Shown here one piece after another: positions 42,479 through 52,334 of a stretch of 64,000 nt of DNA (its first letter is position 1; each line of letters starts with the position of its first letter). Source of the stretch: an uncultured Limosilactobacillus sp. (GTDB taxonomy: Bacteria > Bacillota > Bacilli > Lactobacillales > Lactobacillaceae). The notes under the pieces were generated by a model. The model had not been told where the DNA came from. It worked only from the letters and a program-made list of their open reading frames with translations, and searched no databases. The DNA is taken from positions 1-64,000 of the forward strand of contig NZ_CAKPYE010000002.1 in NCBI RefSeq assembly GCF_934202705.1. The letters run 5' to 3'. Made by a program: the position numbers and the translations under genes.

Positions 42479-43767
42479 TACAATACCTTCTTTTTATCAA
42501 ATGAATCTAAGTATTCTACATATTTGTTGCGATCTAGTTCCTTTTCTGATTCGCCAATCACTAATGTGGCAATCGAGTTACCAACCACATTGACAACCGT
42601 CCGGCCCATGTCAACGAAGCGATCAATTCCTGCAATGAAGGTTAAACCAGCGACTGGAACGCCAATCGTCGAAACCGAGGCCAGCAAAACCACGAACGAC
42701 GCGCCAGGAACCCCAGCCATCCCCTTCGAGGTAATCATCAAAACAATCAAAAGAGTAAATTGATGTTCCCACGTTAGATGAATGCCATAAGCCTGTGCTA
42801 AAAAGATTGCCGCTAACGACTGGTAGATCGCCGAACCATCAAGATTAAAGGTATACCCAGTTGGAATAACAAACGATGCAATTCCCTTTTCTACACCCAT
42901 TTTCTGGGACTTTTCAATTAAGCGTGGTAATGTAACTTCTGAACTAGCCGTTGAAAAGGCCAGGACAATTTCTTCCCAAATTGCCCGCATGGTTTTCCAA
43001 TAGTGCAGATGGAAAATTTTTGCAACTAGCCCCAAGACCACAACACAGAAGAAAATCATGGTTAAGTAGGCAAGTAACACAAAGTAGCCAAGGGGAACGA
43101 GGGCCTTCAGCCCCATTTCGGCAATTGTCATCCCGATTAAGCCAAACACCCCAATTGGTGCATACTTCATTACCCAGTTAGTAACCTTAAACATCACTTC
43201 TGAAACGCTGTTTAAGAAATCAACTACGATTTTCCCCTGTTCACCGATCGCTGCTAAGCCTAGTCCGAAGAAAACACTGAAAAAGATTACGGGCATCATG
43301 TCGCCATCACTAATTGACTTAAAAATGTTAGTCGGAATAATGGCTAAAATCTGATCCCAGAAACCAGTGTGCCCTTTGGCAGCTTTCGCAGTCGCCATGT
43401 ACTTAGAAATATCGGTTGCATGGAGACTCTGAATGTCAATCAATGAACCTGGATGGGCTAAATTAGCCACTACCAGACCGACGATAATTGCAATCGTCGT
43501 CAAAACTTCAAAGTAGATAATGGTTTTGCCACCAATTCGGCCCAGTTTGTGAAAATCTCCAATATTGGCAATGCCAACCGTTAAACAAGAAATCACAATC
43601 GGCATCACAATCATTTGAATTAGGCGTAAAAAAATTGTTCCTAAACTCTGCATCACAACAATTGCGGAACGATTCTGATAAAAAATAACCCCACAAATGA
43701 CTCCGGCAATTAAACCAATGAAAATTTGCCAGCCTAAACTGAGGCGGCTGATTCGGTAGTGTTTCAT
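42478..43767 (-). CDS. Dicarboxylate/amino acid:cation symporter (DAACS)
   Basis: A 429-residue membrane carrier of the GltP/GltT group for glutamate, aspartate or other dicarboxylates with Na+ or H+. The re-entrant loop serine-rich element is AFSTASSEVTLPR (about 267), and the NxDGSA element of transmembrane segment 7 is FNLDGSAIYQSLAA (about 305). It heads a two-gene operon with pepF, coupling amino-acid import and peptide hydrolysis. GGAGGGG precedes the ATG. Confidence 0.92.
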   Translation of the reverse strand: MKHYRISRLSLGWQIFIGLIAGVICGVIFYQNRSAIVVMQSLGTIFLRLIQMIVMPIVISCLTVGIANIGDFHKLGRIGGKTIIYFEVLTTIAIIVGLVVANLAHPGSLIDIQSLHATDISKYMATAKAAKGHTGFWDQILAIIPTNIFKSISDGDMMPVIFFSVFFGLGLAAIGEQGKIVVDFLNSVSEVMFKVTNWVMKYAPIGVFGLIGMTIAEMGLKALVPLGYFVLLAYLTMIFFCVVVLGLVAKIFHLHYWKTMRAIWEEIVLAFSTASSEVTLPRLIEKSQKMGVEKGIASFVIPTGYTFNLDGSAIYQSLAAIFLAQAYGIHLTWEHQFTLLIVLMITSKGMAGVPGASFVVLLASVSTIGVPVAGLTFIAGIDRFVDMGRTVVNVVGNSIATLVIGESEKELDRNKYVEYLDSFDKKKVL

Positions 43768-43891
43768 AAACTACCCCTCCGATCAAAATTACTAAAACAT
43801 TATTTTATCATAGTTTCACTTTGGGATTAGTTCCCCACAACACGAAAATTATAGTATCATGGCAATTAGATTTTGACTTTAGGAGGGGCAC

Positions 43892-44563
43892 ATGATTTCT
43901 AAAACGACGGCAAATAGTATTAATGGACGGATTGGTTTTTTAATCATTTCAATTATTATTAATTCCTTTTTTAACGCACTCACCGTTTCAACTCAAATGG
44001 GTAGTGCCATTTGGACTGCTTCAGCAGTAAGTCTCAGTCACTGGACCCAGATCTCGTTGGGAAACATCCTTTTTTTAGAAGGAGTAATTGTTGCTTTTAC
44101 TAATCTTGCCCTTCTCGGTCGCTTTGATTGGTTTCGGCTCGTCCGTAACTTACTCTTCATTACGCCATTTAGTTACTTATTAGCGGGTTTTGAAACAATG
44201 TTTGTTAAACTCGGCGTCCCGGATTTCAGTCTGAGTTGGCGCATTATCTTAGATATTGGTGGCCTCTTTGGTGTAGCAGCTGCCGTTTCTCTTTACCAAC
44301 GGGCCAATATTATCATGCATCCTAACGACGACTTCCCTTATATTTTACGTTTCCGCTTCATGCACGGCTCACCTGTATATTCACAGTGGATGAGTAACGT
44401 GCCCCCATTGATCATTGTGATCTTGGTATTTGTCATTAAGGGGCATTGGTACTCGTTCGGCTTTGGGACAATCTATAATATCTTAACGCAAGGCTATTTA
44501 ATTGGGTGGTCTGACCGCCACTTCCTGCCAATTCTCCATCACCATTTAGAATTTAAAAACTAA
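43892..44563 (+). CDS. YczE/YyaS-type membrane protein
   Basis: A 223-residue protein with about five membrane segments resembling the YczE/YyaS/YitT group of Firmicutes, for which no activity is established. Typical elements are RIGFLIISIIINSFFNAL at the start and the charged segment SWRIILDIGGLFGVA in the middle. The last 45 residues contain GTIYNILTQGYLIGWSDR, also found in this group. AGGAGGGG precedes the ATG. Monocistronic. Function unknown. Confidence 0.7.
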   Translation: MISKTTANSINGRIGFLIISIIINSFFNALTVSTQMGSAIWTASAVSLSHWTQISLGNILFLEGVIVAFTNLALLGRFDWFRLVRNLLFITPFSYLLAGFETMFVKLGVPDFSLSWRIILDIGGLFGVAAAVSLYQRANIIMHPNDDFPYILRFRFMHGSPVYSQWMSNVPPLIIVILVFVIKGHWYSFGFGTIYNILTQGYLIGWSDRHFLPILHHHLEFKN

Positions 44564-44588
44564 TTTGTAGATGCTATGTATAAATAGG

Positions 44589-44634
44589 AAAAAAGGATTC
44601 CATTTTCGGTTAAGCCGAACTGGAATCCTTTTTT
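44589..44634. terminator. Bidirectional terminator between yczE-like gene and lacM
   Basis: AAAAAAGGATTCCA pairs with TGGAATCCTTTTTT, and TTCGG with CCGAA inside it, with T runs on both strands. Confidence 0.88.
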
Positions 44635-44687
44635 AACTGATCATTATCCTAACTAATTTTTCAATTAATTTAACATCCACAACCAAA

Positions 44688-45650
44688 TTAACTTTGCTTA
44701 TTTAATCGAATACTAAACTGATAATCTTGGTTTGCAGGAACTGTGTATTTTGGTTCAACATTTGCTCCCCAGCTGTCAATTCCACCAACTCCGCGTACTG
44801 CACCAGCCAGCACTAATACCGCACGGCGCACCACCGGTAATTCTTCCAAATGGGTAGCCGCTTCCAGCTCTTGGGCGGTATATGGAAGGAGACTAAAATT
44901 AAACGGCTGTCCTTGTTGGTCAATTCTAAGTTGAAATGGACTTTTCGTCTGGTCTGCATTATTAAGGGTTGTTTCACGTGTAACAATTAATTGTTCCGTT
45001 TTCATATGCATTCCCATTTCTTGAGGAACTAAATATGGCGTTAACGGCATCCCAGCAATGTTATAGGTTCCCTGTTGTCCACCAGCTAATCGATCGGGAT
45101 AAGTTTCATTTGACAAGCCCGTGTACTGATATCTGGTAGCTGCTGTCGGCATGACCATGCGCAAGCCAAAAATTGGTAAGCTAGGCAATCCTTCACAACC
45201 ATGATAATGGGCAGTCACCATGATTTCTCCATTGGCTTCCACCACATATTTCACCGTAACCTGAGTTGCTGGTCTGGTGGCAGTAGTGTAAGTGAAGCAA
45301 ACGACGACCCGTTGAGCCTGTTCATTGTCAGAAAATTGATTATTCATTGGGGCGATTGGCAAATCAGCAAAGTGTCGACCATCAACGGTTAAATCAATCC
45401 CTGTACATTTTGGAAAAACATCCGCACCCATCCACTGAGCACTCTGATATGAGAAACCATTACCGAGATCATTGCTCGTGCTTGCTCGCCAATAAGTGGG
45501 ATAAATTGGTCGGTATAACCACTCTCGTCCATCAATTTTCATCGATTCCAAACTACCACGTTCATAACTAAACAGGTATTCAAAATGGTCGTGATGCAAT
45601 CCGAGCACCCCATCACCATAAACAACGTGCATTCTATTTGAGTTGACCAT
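44688..45650 (-). CDS. lacM: Beta-galactosidase small subunit
   Basis: The 320-residue small subunit of the heterodimeric LacLM beta-galactosidase of lactobacilli, equal to the C-terminal domain 5 of LacZ-type enzymes. It opens MHVVYGDGVLGLHHDHFEYLFS after a short leader, and YERGSLESMKIDGREWLYRP is the standard block. It overlaps the end of lacL by 17 bases in another frame, the normal arrangement, with AGGAGGTG 10 bases before its ATG. It completes the active site of LacL. Confidence 0.95.
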   Translation of the reverse strand: MVNSNRMHVVYGDGVLGLHHDHFEYLFSYERGSLESMKIDGREWLYRPIYPTYWRASTSNDLGNGFSYQSAQWMGADVFPKCTGIDLTVDGRHFADLPIAPMNNQFSDNEQAQRVVVCFTYTTATRPATQVTVKYVVEANGEIMVTAHYHGCEGLPSLPIFGLRMVMPTAATRYQYTGLSNETYPDRLAGGQQGTYNIAGMPLTPYLVPQEMGMHMKTEQLIVTRETTLNNADQTKSPFQLRIDQQGQPFNFSLLPYTAQELEAATHLEELPVVRRAVLVLAGAVRGVGGIDSWGANVEPKYTVPANQDYQFSIRLNKQS

Positions 45651-47517
45651 AGTAATACTTCACCTCCTGCATTGCGGGTTTTGGTACCCGGTTGGCAAAC
45701 ATCAGTCCATCACCAGAGAAATCAGCATCGGTATGACGATCATCAAAATCACCACCATACCGCATCACCAATTGGCCGGTTAATGGGTCTCGAACTTGAA
45801 TCGCCTGGTCGATAAAGTCCCAAATAAAGCCGCCACAGTAAGTTGGATACTTTTTGATTAAATCAACGTATGTCTTCATTCCACCAACCGAATTACCCAT
45901 TGAATGCATGTACTCGCATTCCATAAACGGCTTATCTGGGTGATTTTTCAAATATTCTTCAACATCTTCTGGCGGTAAGTACATTCGACTTTCAAAATCA
46001 GAAATTTGATCCCGATACTGTGGTGCTTGACAAACTCCCTCGTAATGAACCAAGCGGGTCTGATCATGTTCCTTGTAAAACTTTTGCATTGCTGCAATGT
46101 TATCGCCGGCATATGACTCGTTACCGAGCGACCAGAAAAGGATACTTGGATGATTTTTAAAGGTCTCATAATTAGTTCTGGCCCGATCCAGCACTACATC
46201 ACACCATTCTGGCACAGAACCCGGAACATTATCTGAAGGTTCCACTGCCCCCATTTTTTGCCACGTCCCATGCGATTCCAAATTATTCTCCGCCATCATA
46301 TAAATACCATTCTGATCGCAGAGATAATACCACGGAATTTGATCAGAATAGTGGCAGGTCCGGACCGCATTAATATTATTTTCGTGGAAGATGGCGAGGT
46401 CTCGTTTCATATCTGTCAACGTAATACACCGGCCGGTACGACAGTTCCATTCATGACGATTAACACCATTGATAATCAGGCGGTGACCGTTCAGCTGTAA
46501 AACCTGATCTCCATTAATTTCGACCCGCCGGAAGCCAAATTGATATGGAACCACTTCGAGCAGTTGTCCATGGCGATCAAACACCGTTACTTCAAGTTGA
46601 TATAGATATGGATTTTGATAATCCCATAAGTGAATCGGTGCAATCTCACCAGACTCTACGATTAGATCAGGTGCAACATCGTGATCTGTCCGTAAAATGG
46701 TTCCCCCCGCTTGATCTTTAGCAGTGATCGTAACCGATCCAGTCAAGCTGCCAACCAGTTTTAAATGCACCGCGAGTTTACCTGATGCATAATCATCATT
46801 AACTGTCGGTAAGATCAATAAATCTTCAACATGCGTTTCTGGTATCGCCTGTAAGGTCACATCACGAAAAATCCCAGAAAAGCGGAACATGTCCTGATCT
46901 TCTAAGTAGGACGCTGTGCTATGTTTAAAAACTTCTACCGCCAAGATATTATCAGCTTCACGCAAATATGGTGTTAAATCGAATTCACTCGGGGTAAAGC
47001 TATCTTCCGCGTATCCAACAAATTGACCATTTAGCCAAACATACATTGCTCGCTCAACTCCAGCGAATTGAATCCGGACATGATGGCCACGTAAGCCAGG
47101 CTGTAAGGTGAAATGCGTGCGATAGCAGCCAACCGTGTTATCAGTAGCCGCGGAGAACTGTCCCGGAACCAATCCTTGCCCATTTGTAAAAGCGGGCCGC
47201 CGGAAATGATGCCCTTCCCACGGATATAAAGTGTTGATGTACTGGTTTTGTGCATAACCATTTAGTTCAATCATACTGGGTACCGTAATTTGATCCCAAT
47301 TATGGTCATCAAAGTCTGGTTGCATGAAATCTTGTGGACGGTCTTCTGGCGTTTTAGCAAATTGAAACCGCCATTGGCCATTTAACGATTGATCAAACCC
47401 ACTTTGGTGCAGCGTTAATTGACGGTAATCTTGGTACCATTGATGATCACTGTGCGCCGCTATTTGGTTAACCCGAAAAACTCGTGGATCATCTAACCAT
47501 GCGATTGTTGCTTGCAT
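45634..47517 (-). CDS. lacL: Beta-galactosidase large subunit (GH2)
   Basis: The 627-residue catalytic subunit of the LacLM beta-galactosidase, which splits lactose into glucose and galactose in the cytosol. The acid/base is Glu467 in LGNESYAG and the nucleophile Glu535 in ECEYMHSMGNS. Domains are jelly roll (about 40-220), Ig-like (about 225-335) and TIM barrel (335-627). It lies behind galR with a near-perfect cre box upstream and AAGGAGG before the ATG. Galactose released goes to GalK and GalT encoded upstream. Confidence 0.97.
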   Translation of the reverse strand: MQATIAWLDDPRVFRVNQIAAHSDHQWYQDYRQLTLHQSGFDQSLNGQWRFQFAKTPEDRPQDFMQPDFDDHNWDQITVPSMIELNGYAQNQYINTLYPWEGHHFRRPAFTNGQGLVPGQFSAATDNTVGCYRTHFTLQPGLRGHHVRIQFAGVERAMYVWLNGQFVGYAEDSFTPSEFDLTPYLREADNILAVEVFKHSTASYLEDQDMFRFSGIFRDVTLQAIPETHVEDLLILPTVNDDYASGKLAVHLKLVGSLTGSVTITAKDQAGGTILRTDHDVAPDLIVESGEIAPIHLWDYQNPYLYQLEVTVFDRHGQLLEVVPYQFGFRRVEINGDQVLQLNGHRLIINGVNRHEWNCRTGRCITLTDMKRDLAIFHENNINAVRTCHYSDQIPWYYLCDQNGIYMMAENNLESHGTWQKMGAVEPSDNVPGSVPEWCDVVLDRARTNYETFKNHPSILFWSLGNESYAGDNIAAMQKFYKEHDQTRLVHYEGVCQAPQYRDQISDFESRMYLPPEDVEEYLKNHPDKPFMECEYMHSMGNSVGGMKTYVDLIKKYPTYCGGFIWDFIDQAIQVRDPLTGQLVMRYGGDFDDRHTDADFSGDGLMFANRVPKPAMQEVKYYYGQLK

Positions 47518-47535
47518 CTAAATTCCTCCTTACTA

Positions 47536-47549
47536 TGTTATCGCTTTCA
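47536..47549 (-). promoter_or_regulatory. cre box in front of lacL
   Basis: On the minus strand TGAAAGCGATAACA, a full match to the catabolite response consensus TGNAARCGNWWWCA, 19 bases before the lacL ATG. TAGTAAAA just upstream resembles a half-site of the palindrome at 51261-51280. Confidence 0.85.
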
Positions 47550-47555
47550 TTTTAC

Positions 47556-47588
47556 TATTAAATAAAAGGGCTGGGGTCTTACTCAGCC
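47556..47588 (-). terminator. Weak hairpin after galR
   Basis: On the minus strand GGCTG pairs with CAGCC around the galR stop codon and is followed by CTTTTATTT. It may reduce read-through from galR into lacLM. Confidence 0.4.
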
Positions 47589-48577
47589 GATTTTTTTGTG
47601 GACGCGCGTTCTACTAACTTGGTTCCAACTACGACCCGCGTCGGCGTAAAGTCTTGACTTCCCCGTCGCATTTTGACTTGTTGAACGGCCATGGTTGCCA
47701 TTTCATCAATTGACACCCGAATGGCGGTTAACGGTGGATATGTGTAGTGGGTGAGTGTCGTATCACCAAAACTCATAATCGCTAATTCTTCAGGGACACG
47801 AACGTTTGCTTCATGCAGATAACGGAGGGCCCCCACCGCCATAGCGTCATTAGCGACGAAGACCGCGTCTGGCTGCGGCTTAGCGGTCAGCAGTTGCTTC
47901 ATTAACTCATAACCGCTTTGTTCTGAATAGTCACCGGTCACGAAAAGTTTATTATTATAACACTGTCGACTCCGTAACGCTAATTCAAAAACCTGTTGAC
48001 GGTCGTCAAAAACTAACTCACCATCCTGCGTTTTTTCTTGACCAGCAATCATCGCAATATGCTGATAGTGTGTCGTTAAATAGTCAGCAGCTTGACGAAT
48101 GCCACCATGAAAATCCGGAATTACCGAATCATAACCGTTTGCCAACTCGTCATGATCAAGAACGACAACATTATACGTGATCGAGCGTAACTGTTGGAGC
48201 TGCTGTTGACTAAACTTACCGATCGCAATAATTCCTGCTAAAGTGTCTGGAATTTGGTCAAGCTGGTCCGCAAAGATAGTGACAGTTTTCAATCCCACCG
48301 CTCGAGCAGCCCGCTCAACATTAAGCCGACTACTGAGATAATAAAGATCGCGAAGCTCCGTTTCTTGTGGGTACCATTCAACAATCCCAATTTGTGCAGA
48401 TTGTTGGGCATCCTGCTGATGATGTTTTTTAGTGTAAGAAAGTTCATCCGCAATCGTTAGAACACGGCGTCGGGTTTTTTCACTTACCGATAATTTCGGG
48501 TCATGGTTTAAAACACGAGAAACCGTTGCCAGCGAAACTTCAGCCCGGTCTGCAATATCCTTTAATGTTACTGCCAC
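47579..48577 (-). CDS. galR: LacI-family galactose operon regulator
   Basis: A 332-residue LacI/GalR regulator. The helix-turn-helix and hinge cover residues 2-60 (TLKDIADRAEVSLATVSRVL), followed by a periplasmic-binding-protein-like sugar domain. Its place between galT and lacL points to control of galactose and lactose genes. The start is a GTG behind AGGAGGG. The perfect palindrome at the galK promoter is its likely target; this is inferred from the LacI-type symmetry of that site. Confidence 0.9.
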   Translation of the reverse strand: MAVTLKDIADRAEVSLATVSRVLNHDPKLSVSEKTRRRVLTIADELSYTKKHHQQDAQQSAQIGIVEWYPQETELRDLYYLSSRLNVERAARAVGLKTVTIFADQLDQIPDTLAGIIAIGKFSQQQLQQLRSITYNVVVLDHDELANGYDSVIPDFHGGIRQAADYLTTHYQHIAMIAGQEKTQDGELVFDDRQQVFELALRSRQCYNNKLFVTGDYSEQSGYELMKQLLTAKPQPDAVFVANDAMAVGALRYLHEANVRVPEELAIMSFGDTTLTHYTYPPLTAIRVSIDEMATMAVQQVKMRRGSQDFTPTRVVVGTKLVERASTKKSAE

Positions 48578-48595
48578 AAAATCCCTCCTGCTCCG

Positions 48596-50044
48596 CTAAA
48601 GTTGATTAATAAACCGTTGCCAGCCGGCACGTCCCACAGCATCATTCTTAAATACCCCCGCATCAGCCAATACATCAGCAAAAACCTGGGCCACTTCTTC
48701 TTTAAGCACCTCATTAACATTATTAGGATTAATTGATCGCTTTGCTTGTACTGCCTTGGCCCACGGCAAATGACTGTCAGCAATGTGATTATCTTGACCT
48801 AACCAAAACCTCTTAACTTCGGCTAATTCACCCTTGAGACGGGCCGGTAAAATTGCCCGTCCCATCACTTCGATTAACCCGATGTTTTCCTTTTTGATAT
48901 GCCAGAGCTCTTTGTGCGGATGGAAAATTCCTAGCGGATATTGATCACTTGTATTATTGTCCCGTAACACGAGATCTAAGACAAACTGATCGCCTTCCCG
49001 ATGCATAATTGGCGTTACCGTATGGTGACGAGTTGCACCGTCAAACGCTTTAATTTGCAATGTTTCGTCACTGTAATGGTCCCAGCTATTAATAATGTGT
49101 GTACCTAGATTAATTAATTCTAGATCATTACTGCTGCTCAGACGCAGGTCACTCATTGGCCAGTCTACAATTCCGGCTTTAACGTCTGGATAATCGGCAA
49201 AATCAACCGATTGGCGAAGCTTGGCCTTCATCATTGGAAAGACGTGTTTACCACCTTGATAATGTTCATGAGCCAGCATTGATCCACCAACAATCGGCAA
49301 ATCGGCATTACTACCAACAAAATAATGTGGCAGCTGTTTTTCAATTTCCATCAAGTTAATTAACGTTTGTTGATTAATTTGCATTGGTTCATGCTTGGCA
49401 TCGAGAAAAATACAATGTTCATTAAAGTAGGCATATGGGGAATACTGGAACCCCCATGGATGGCCACCGATCATCATTCGAATAATGCGGTGGTTACTCC
49501 GTGCTGCGTGATCCAGTCGACCAAGGTACCCTTCATTTTCCATACAAAGTGCACATTGCGGATACTTTTTTCCGGTCGCATGTGCAGCCGCCGCAATCGC
49601 CTTTGGGTCCTTTTCGGGTTTAGAAAGATTAATGGTAATCTCTAACTGGTTACCGTCTTGCACCTGCTTGGTAAACTCAATATTTCGTTTAATTGCCGAA
49701 GCTTTAACGTAATTATTGTTGATGCAAAGTTGATAAAACCAATCCGTTGCCATCGTTGGCGATTCAACATACCGATTCCAAAAAGCGGCATTCACCGCTG
49801 CTGGCGTTGGGGTTAACAAATCATACAATTGATCACTCAAAATTTCGCGAGCTGTCACTCCGTCATCAATTTTCCCCCGTTGAACAGCTAAGGCAACCAG
49901 ATGATCGACGACTGGTCGATCATCTGCGGTCACATCTTCATCACCAACCAAGGCGCGAACCTTATTCATAACATAAATTTGGTCCAACGGGGCAAATCGC
50001 CCACTATCCACTGCCTGTTTAGCAAATTGTTCAAATAACATCAT
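48596..50044 (-). CDS. galT: UDP-glucose-hexose-1-phosphate uridylyltransferase, class II
   Basis: Transfers UMP from UDP-glucose to galactose 1-phosphate in the Leloir pathway. The 482-residue length and sequence fit the Firmicutes class II GalT (distinct from E. coli GalT). Blocks such as YPQCALCMENEGYLGR, HPWGFQYSPYAYFNEH and MLAHEHYQGGKH with the histidine-rich active site are visible. It lies 14 bases after galK and 18 before galR. AAGGAG precedes the ATG pair at the start. Confidence 0.95.
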   Translation of the reverse strand: MMLFEQFAKQAVDSGRFAPLDQIYVMNKVRALVGDEDVTADDRPVVDHLVALAVQRGKIDDGVTAREILSDQLYDLLTPTPAAVNAAFWNRYVESPTMATDWFYQLCINNNYVKASAIKRNIEFTKQVQDGNQLEITINLSKPEKDPKAIAAAAHATGKKYPQCALCMENEGYLGRLDHAARSNHRIIRMMIGGHPWGFQYSPYAYFNEHCIFLDAKHEPMQINQQTLINLMEIEKQLPHYFVGSNADLPIVGGSMLAHEHYQGGKHVFPMMKAKLRQSVDFADYPDVKAGIVDWPMSDLRLSSSNDLELINLGTHIINSWDHYSDETLQIKAFDGATRHHTVTPIMHREGDQFVLDLVLRDNNTSDQYPLGIFHPHKELWHIKKENIGLIEVMGRAILPARLKGELAEVKRFWLGQDNHIADSHLPWAKAVQAKRSINPNNVNEVLKEEVAQVFADVLADAGVFKNDAVGRAGWQRFINQL

Positions 50045-50058
50045 TTGATTCGCGCTCC

Positions 50059-51228
50059 TTAATCTAATTGTCGAGGTCCATCAACAATTTCAACGTCAAA
50101 GAAACTGGCATCATAGCCGACTTTACTACGATATTCTTCACCAACTTGCTGTTTTAAGTTAGCAACTTGATCTTTTTTAACTAGGGCAATCGCACTACCA
50201 GCAAAACCGCCACCGATCATTCGGGCTCCTGCAACCCCTGGCAATTGCCAAGCAGTATTTACTAGTGTATCTAGTTCAAAGCTGGAGACTTCGTAGTCAT
50301 AGGCTAATGAAACATGTGAAGCATTAATTAGGCAACCAAGTCGTTCCATATCACCAACCTGCATTGCCTTGGTTGCTTCACGGGTCCGTTCATTTTCGGT
50401 TACCACATGGCGAACTCGACGCAGTAGTACCGCATCGTTAATGAGGTAGTCATAAGCTTCGAAAGTTTTAAAGTCGAGGTCACTCAAGGAAGTGATCCCG
50501 AGTTTTTGTTGGAGCAAGCGTAGTGCTTCATGGCTTTGTTTAACCCGTTCGTTGTACGCTGAGTTGGCAAGCGAGTGCTTCTTATTAGTACTCATAATTA
50601 CTAACGTGTAGTTCGGGTCATCCATGGACTTATACTGATAACTTAATGTCGCACTATTAAGTAAAACAGCATGATCTTTCTTTCCCATCCGAACAGCAAA
50701 CTGGTCCATAATTCCCGAACGGAGGCCAAGAAAGTCATTTTCCGTTCGTTGACCTAACTTTGCTAGGTCAATGTTACTAACTGGTAAATTAAACTCATCT
50801 TTTAGCACTTCACCCATCAGCATTTCAATTGACGCTGAAGATGATAATCCAGAACCATATGGTAAATTACCATAAATATAGAGACTGAACCCCTTGTCAA
50901 TCAAGTAACCTTCGTGGCGTAGGTATGCCAACATGCCCTTTGGGTAGTTCGCCCACTGCTCTGAGTCTTTGACAATTGGAAAACGGTCAGTAACCGGGAA
51001 CGAAACAATGTCTCCCTTAATGTTTTCCGAATACAGTTCAACCTTTTCATCATCCCGTGGTGCAAAAACACCATAAGTTCCTAAACTGATCGCACATGGC
51101 ATTGACAGACCATCATTATAGTCAGTATGTTCACCAATTAAATTAATTCTTCCTGGTGAGAAAAAAATGTCCTGTCCTGGGCGCTGAAATACTTTTTGGA
51201 ATCCATCCAGTAATGCTTGCTTTTCCAT
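50059..51228 (-). CDS. galK: Galactokinase
   Basis: Phosphorylates alpha-D-galactose to galactose 1-phosphate with ATP. The 389-residue GHMP kinase shows the galactokinase signature GRINLIGEHTDYNDG (about residue 26-40), the phosphate loop LPYGSGLSSSASIE (about 115-128) and the C-terminal GGGFAGSAIAL. The ATG at 51228 lies 6 bases after GGAGG; an ATG two codons earlier overlaps that site. It heads the galK-galT-galR-lacL-lacM cluster. Confidence 0.96.
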   Translation of the reverse strand: MEKQALLDGFQKVFQRPGQDIFFSPGRINLIGEHTDYNDGLSMPCAISLGTYGVFAPRDDEKVELYSENIKGDIVSFPVTDRFPIVKDSEQWANYPKGMLAYLRHEGYLIDKGFSLYIYGNLPYGSGLSSSASIEMLMGEVLKDEFNLPVSNIDLAKLGQRTENDFLGLRSGIMDQFAVRMGKKDHAVLLNSATLSYQYKSMDDPNYTLVIMSTNKKHSLANSAYNERVKQSHEALRLLQQKLGITSLSDLDFKTFEAYDYLINDAVLLRRVRHVVTENERTREATKAMQVGDMERLGCLINASHVSLAYDYEVSSFELDTLVNTAWQLPGVAGARMIGGGFAGSAIALVKKDQVANLKQQVGEEYRSKVGYDASFFDVEIVDGPRQLD

Positions 51229-51260
51229 GAGCATCCTCCGTTGTAATCGTCGTAAAGTTC

Positions 51261-51280
51261 TTTAGTAAAATTTTACTAAA
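51261..51280. promoter_or_regulatory. Perfect 20-bp palindrome, probable GalR operator
   Basis: TTTAGTAAAATTTTACTAAA is perfectly self-complementary and starts 4 bases downstream of the galK -10 box, covering the transcription start. LacI-family operators have this symmetry. Confidence 0.75.
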
Positions 51281-51283
51281 TTC

Positions 51284-51312
51284 ATAGTAAACCCTTTTTG
51301 AGTGTTGGTCAA
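51284..51312 (-). promoter_or_regulatory. Promoter of the galKTR cluster
   Basis: Minus-strand -35 TTGACC (51307-51312), 17-bp spacer, -10 TACTAT (51284-51289). Confidence 0.8.
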
Positions 51313-51392
51313 CGTCCGTTTTTGGTTTCACGTGAAACAGTCATGTTCCCAATGCGGTACAATAATAAAAAGCATTCGTAAGGAGTGATCGA

Positions 51393-52334
51393 ATGAAACT
51401 ATCTCCCCAAGAAATTCTCACAGCAGTTCAGCCCACTGGTCGATGGTTCGTCCATAAACAATCATTAATGACCCCATTACTAGGGGCATCCCTAAACTTC
51501 ACCATTGAAAATTGTCAAAATTTAATGATTCATACCGTCAACAATGCCAATCCGCTTTCACCCAGCCAGATTTTTACCTGTCGAGTCGATAACGGACCCT
51601 GGCAACGCTGGCCAGCCACTAACCATAAGTTTCAACTATCACTTTCCCCTGCTAATCATCAGGTTTCGATTATGACTGGTGGCAATTGTGATCTCGATAA
51701 TGTCTGGACGCAAAATCAATGTTTCACAATTACGGGAATCATCGTTAATGATCAGGCAATTATTAAACCATTAACTAAAAATCAGCAAATTTTGGTACTT
51801 GGTGACTCCATTACCGCTGGCTGTTGGGTGAATGGGAAACACGCTAGCGTTGATTATCGTCCAGAAAGTAATTACCTCGCCGTTGCCCAAGACCAGTTAC
51901 CAAAGATTGAAATTCACCGAATTGCTTATTCTGCAGCTGGTGTGTTACGACCCGGAACTGGTAGCGTACCAGCTGCATTGAGCTGGTTAAACCACACGAA
52001 TCACAAATTAATTGCTCCAGCAAAACATTTCGATTGGGTTTTAATTGCTCTCGGTGTTAATGATCGGCGCTTTTCTGCTCAGCGGTTTTACAAAGCATAT
52101 CTCAATTATGTCCGTGCCGTTCAGAACCGTTATCAGTGTCCAGTGGCACTGATGATACCATTTTTGCAAAGTTTCTCCTCTGAAATTACGCAAATTGGCA
52201 AAACAATGAACATCCCAGTCATTACTACCAAGCACTGGTGCCCATCAACAATTGATGGTCTTCATCCAGATTCATTTGGTTCACTGGCTGCCGGTCAGCA
52301 TTTTGCACAGGCAATTCGACAACTGGTACAATAG
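51393..52334 (+). CDS. SGNH esterase with N-terminal jelly roll (CE2-like)
   Basis: A 313-residue protein with an N-terminal beta domain (about 1-125) and a SGNH/GDSL hydrolase domain. The nucleophile is Ser139 in LGDSITAG, the GxND block reads LGVNDRR (about 230) and the catalytic Asp288/His291 are in DGLHP. This two-domain order resembles carbohydrate esterase family 2 deacetylases. No signal peptide is present, so it would deacetylate imported oligosaccharides. It heads a rightward operon with a tyrosine phosphatase and a PEBP protein. Confidence 0.78.
   Translation: MKLSPQEILTAVQPTGRWFVHKQSLMTPLLGASLNFTIENCQNLMIHTVNNANPLSPSQIFTCRVDNGPWQRWPATNHKFQLSLSPANHQVSIMTGGNCDLDNVWTQNQCFTITGIIVNDQAIIKPLTKNQQILVLGDSITAGCWVNGKHASVDYRPESNYLAVAQDQLPKIEIHRIAYSAAGVLRPGTGSVPAALSWLNHTNHKLIAPAKHFDWVLIALGVNDRRFSAQRFYKAYLNYVRAVQNRYQCPVALMIPFLQSFSSEITQIGKTMNIPVITTKHWCPSTIDGLHPDSFGSLAAGQHFAQAIRQLVQ

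Noticed and set aside
44688..47517. Frameshifted single lacZ gene
   Set aside because: The 17-base overlap, the own ribosome-binding site of the second frame and the sizes (627 and 320 residues) match the normal two-subunit LacLM of lactobacilli.
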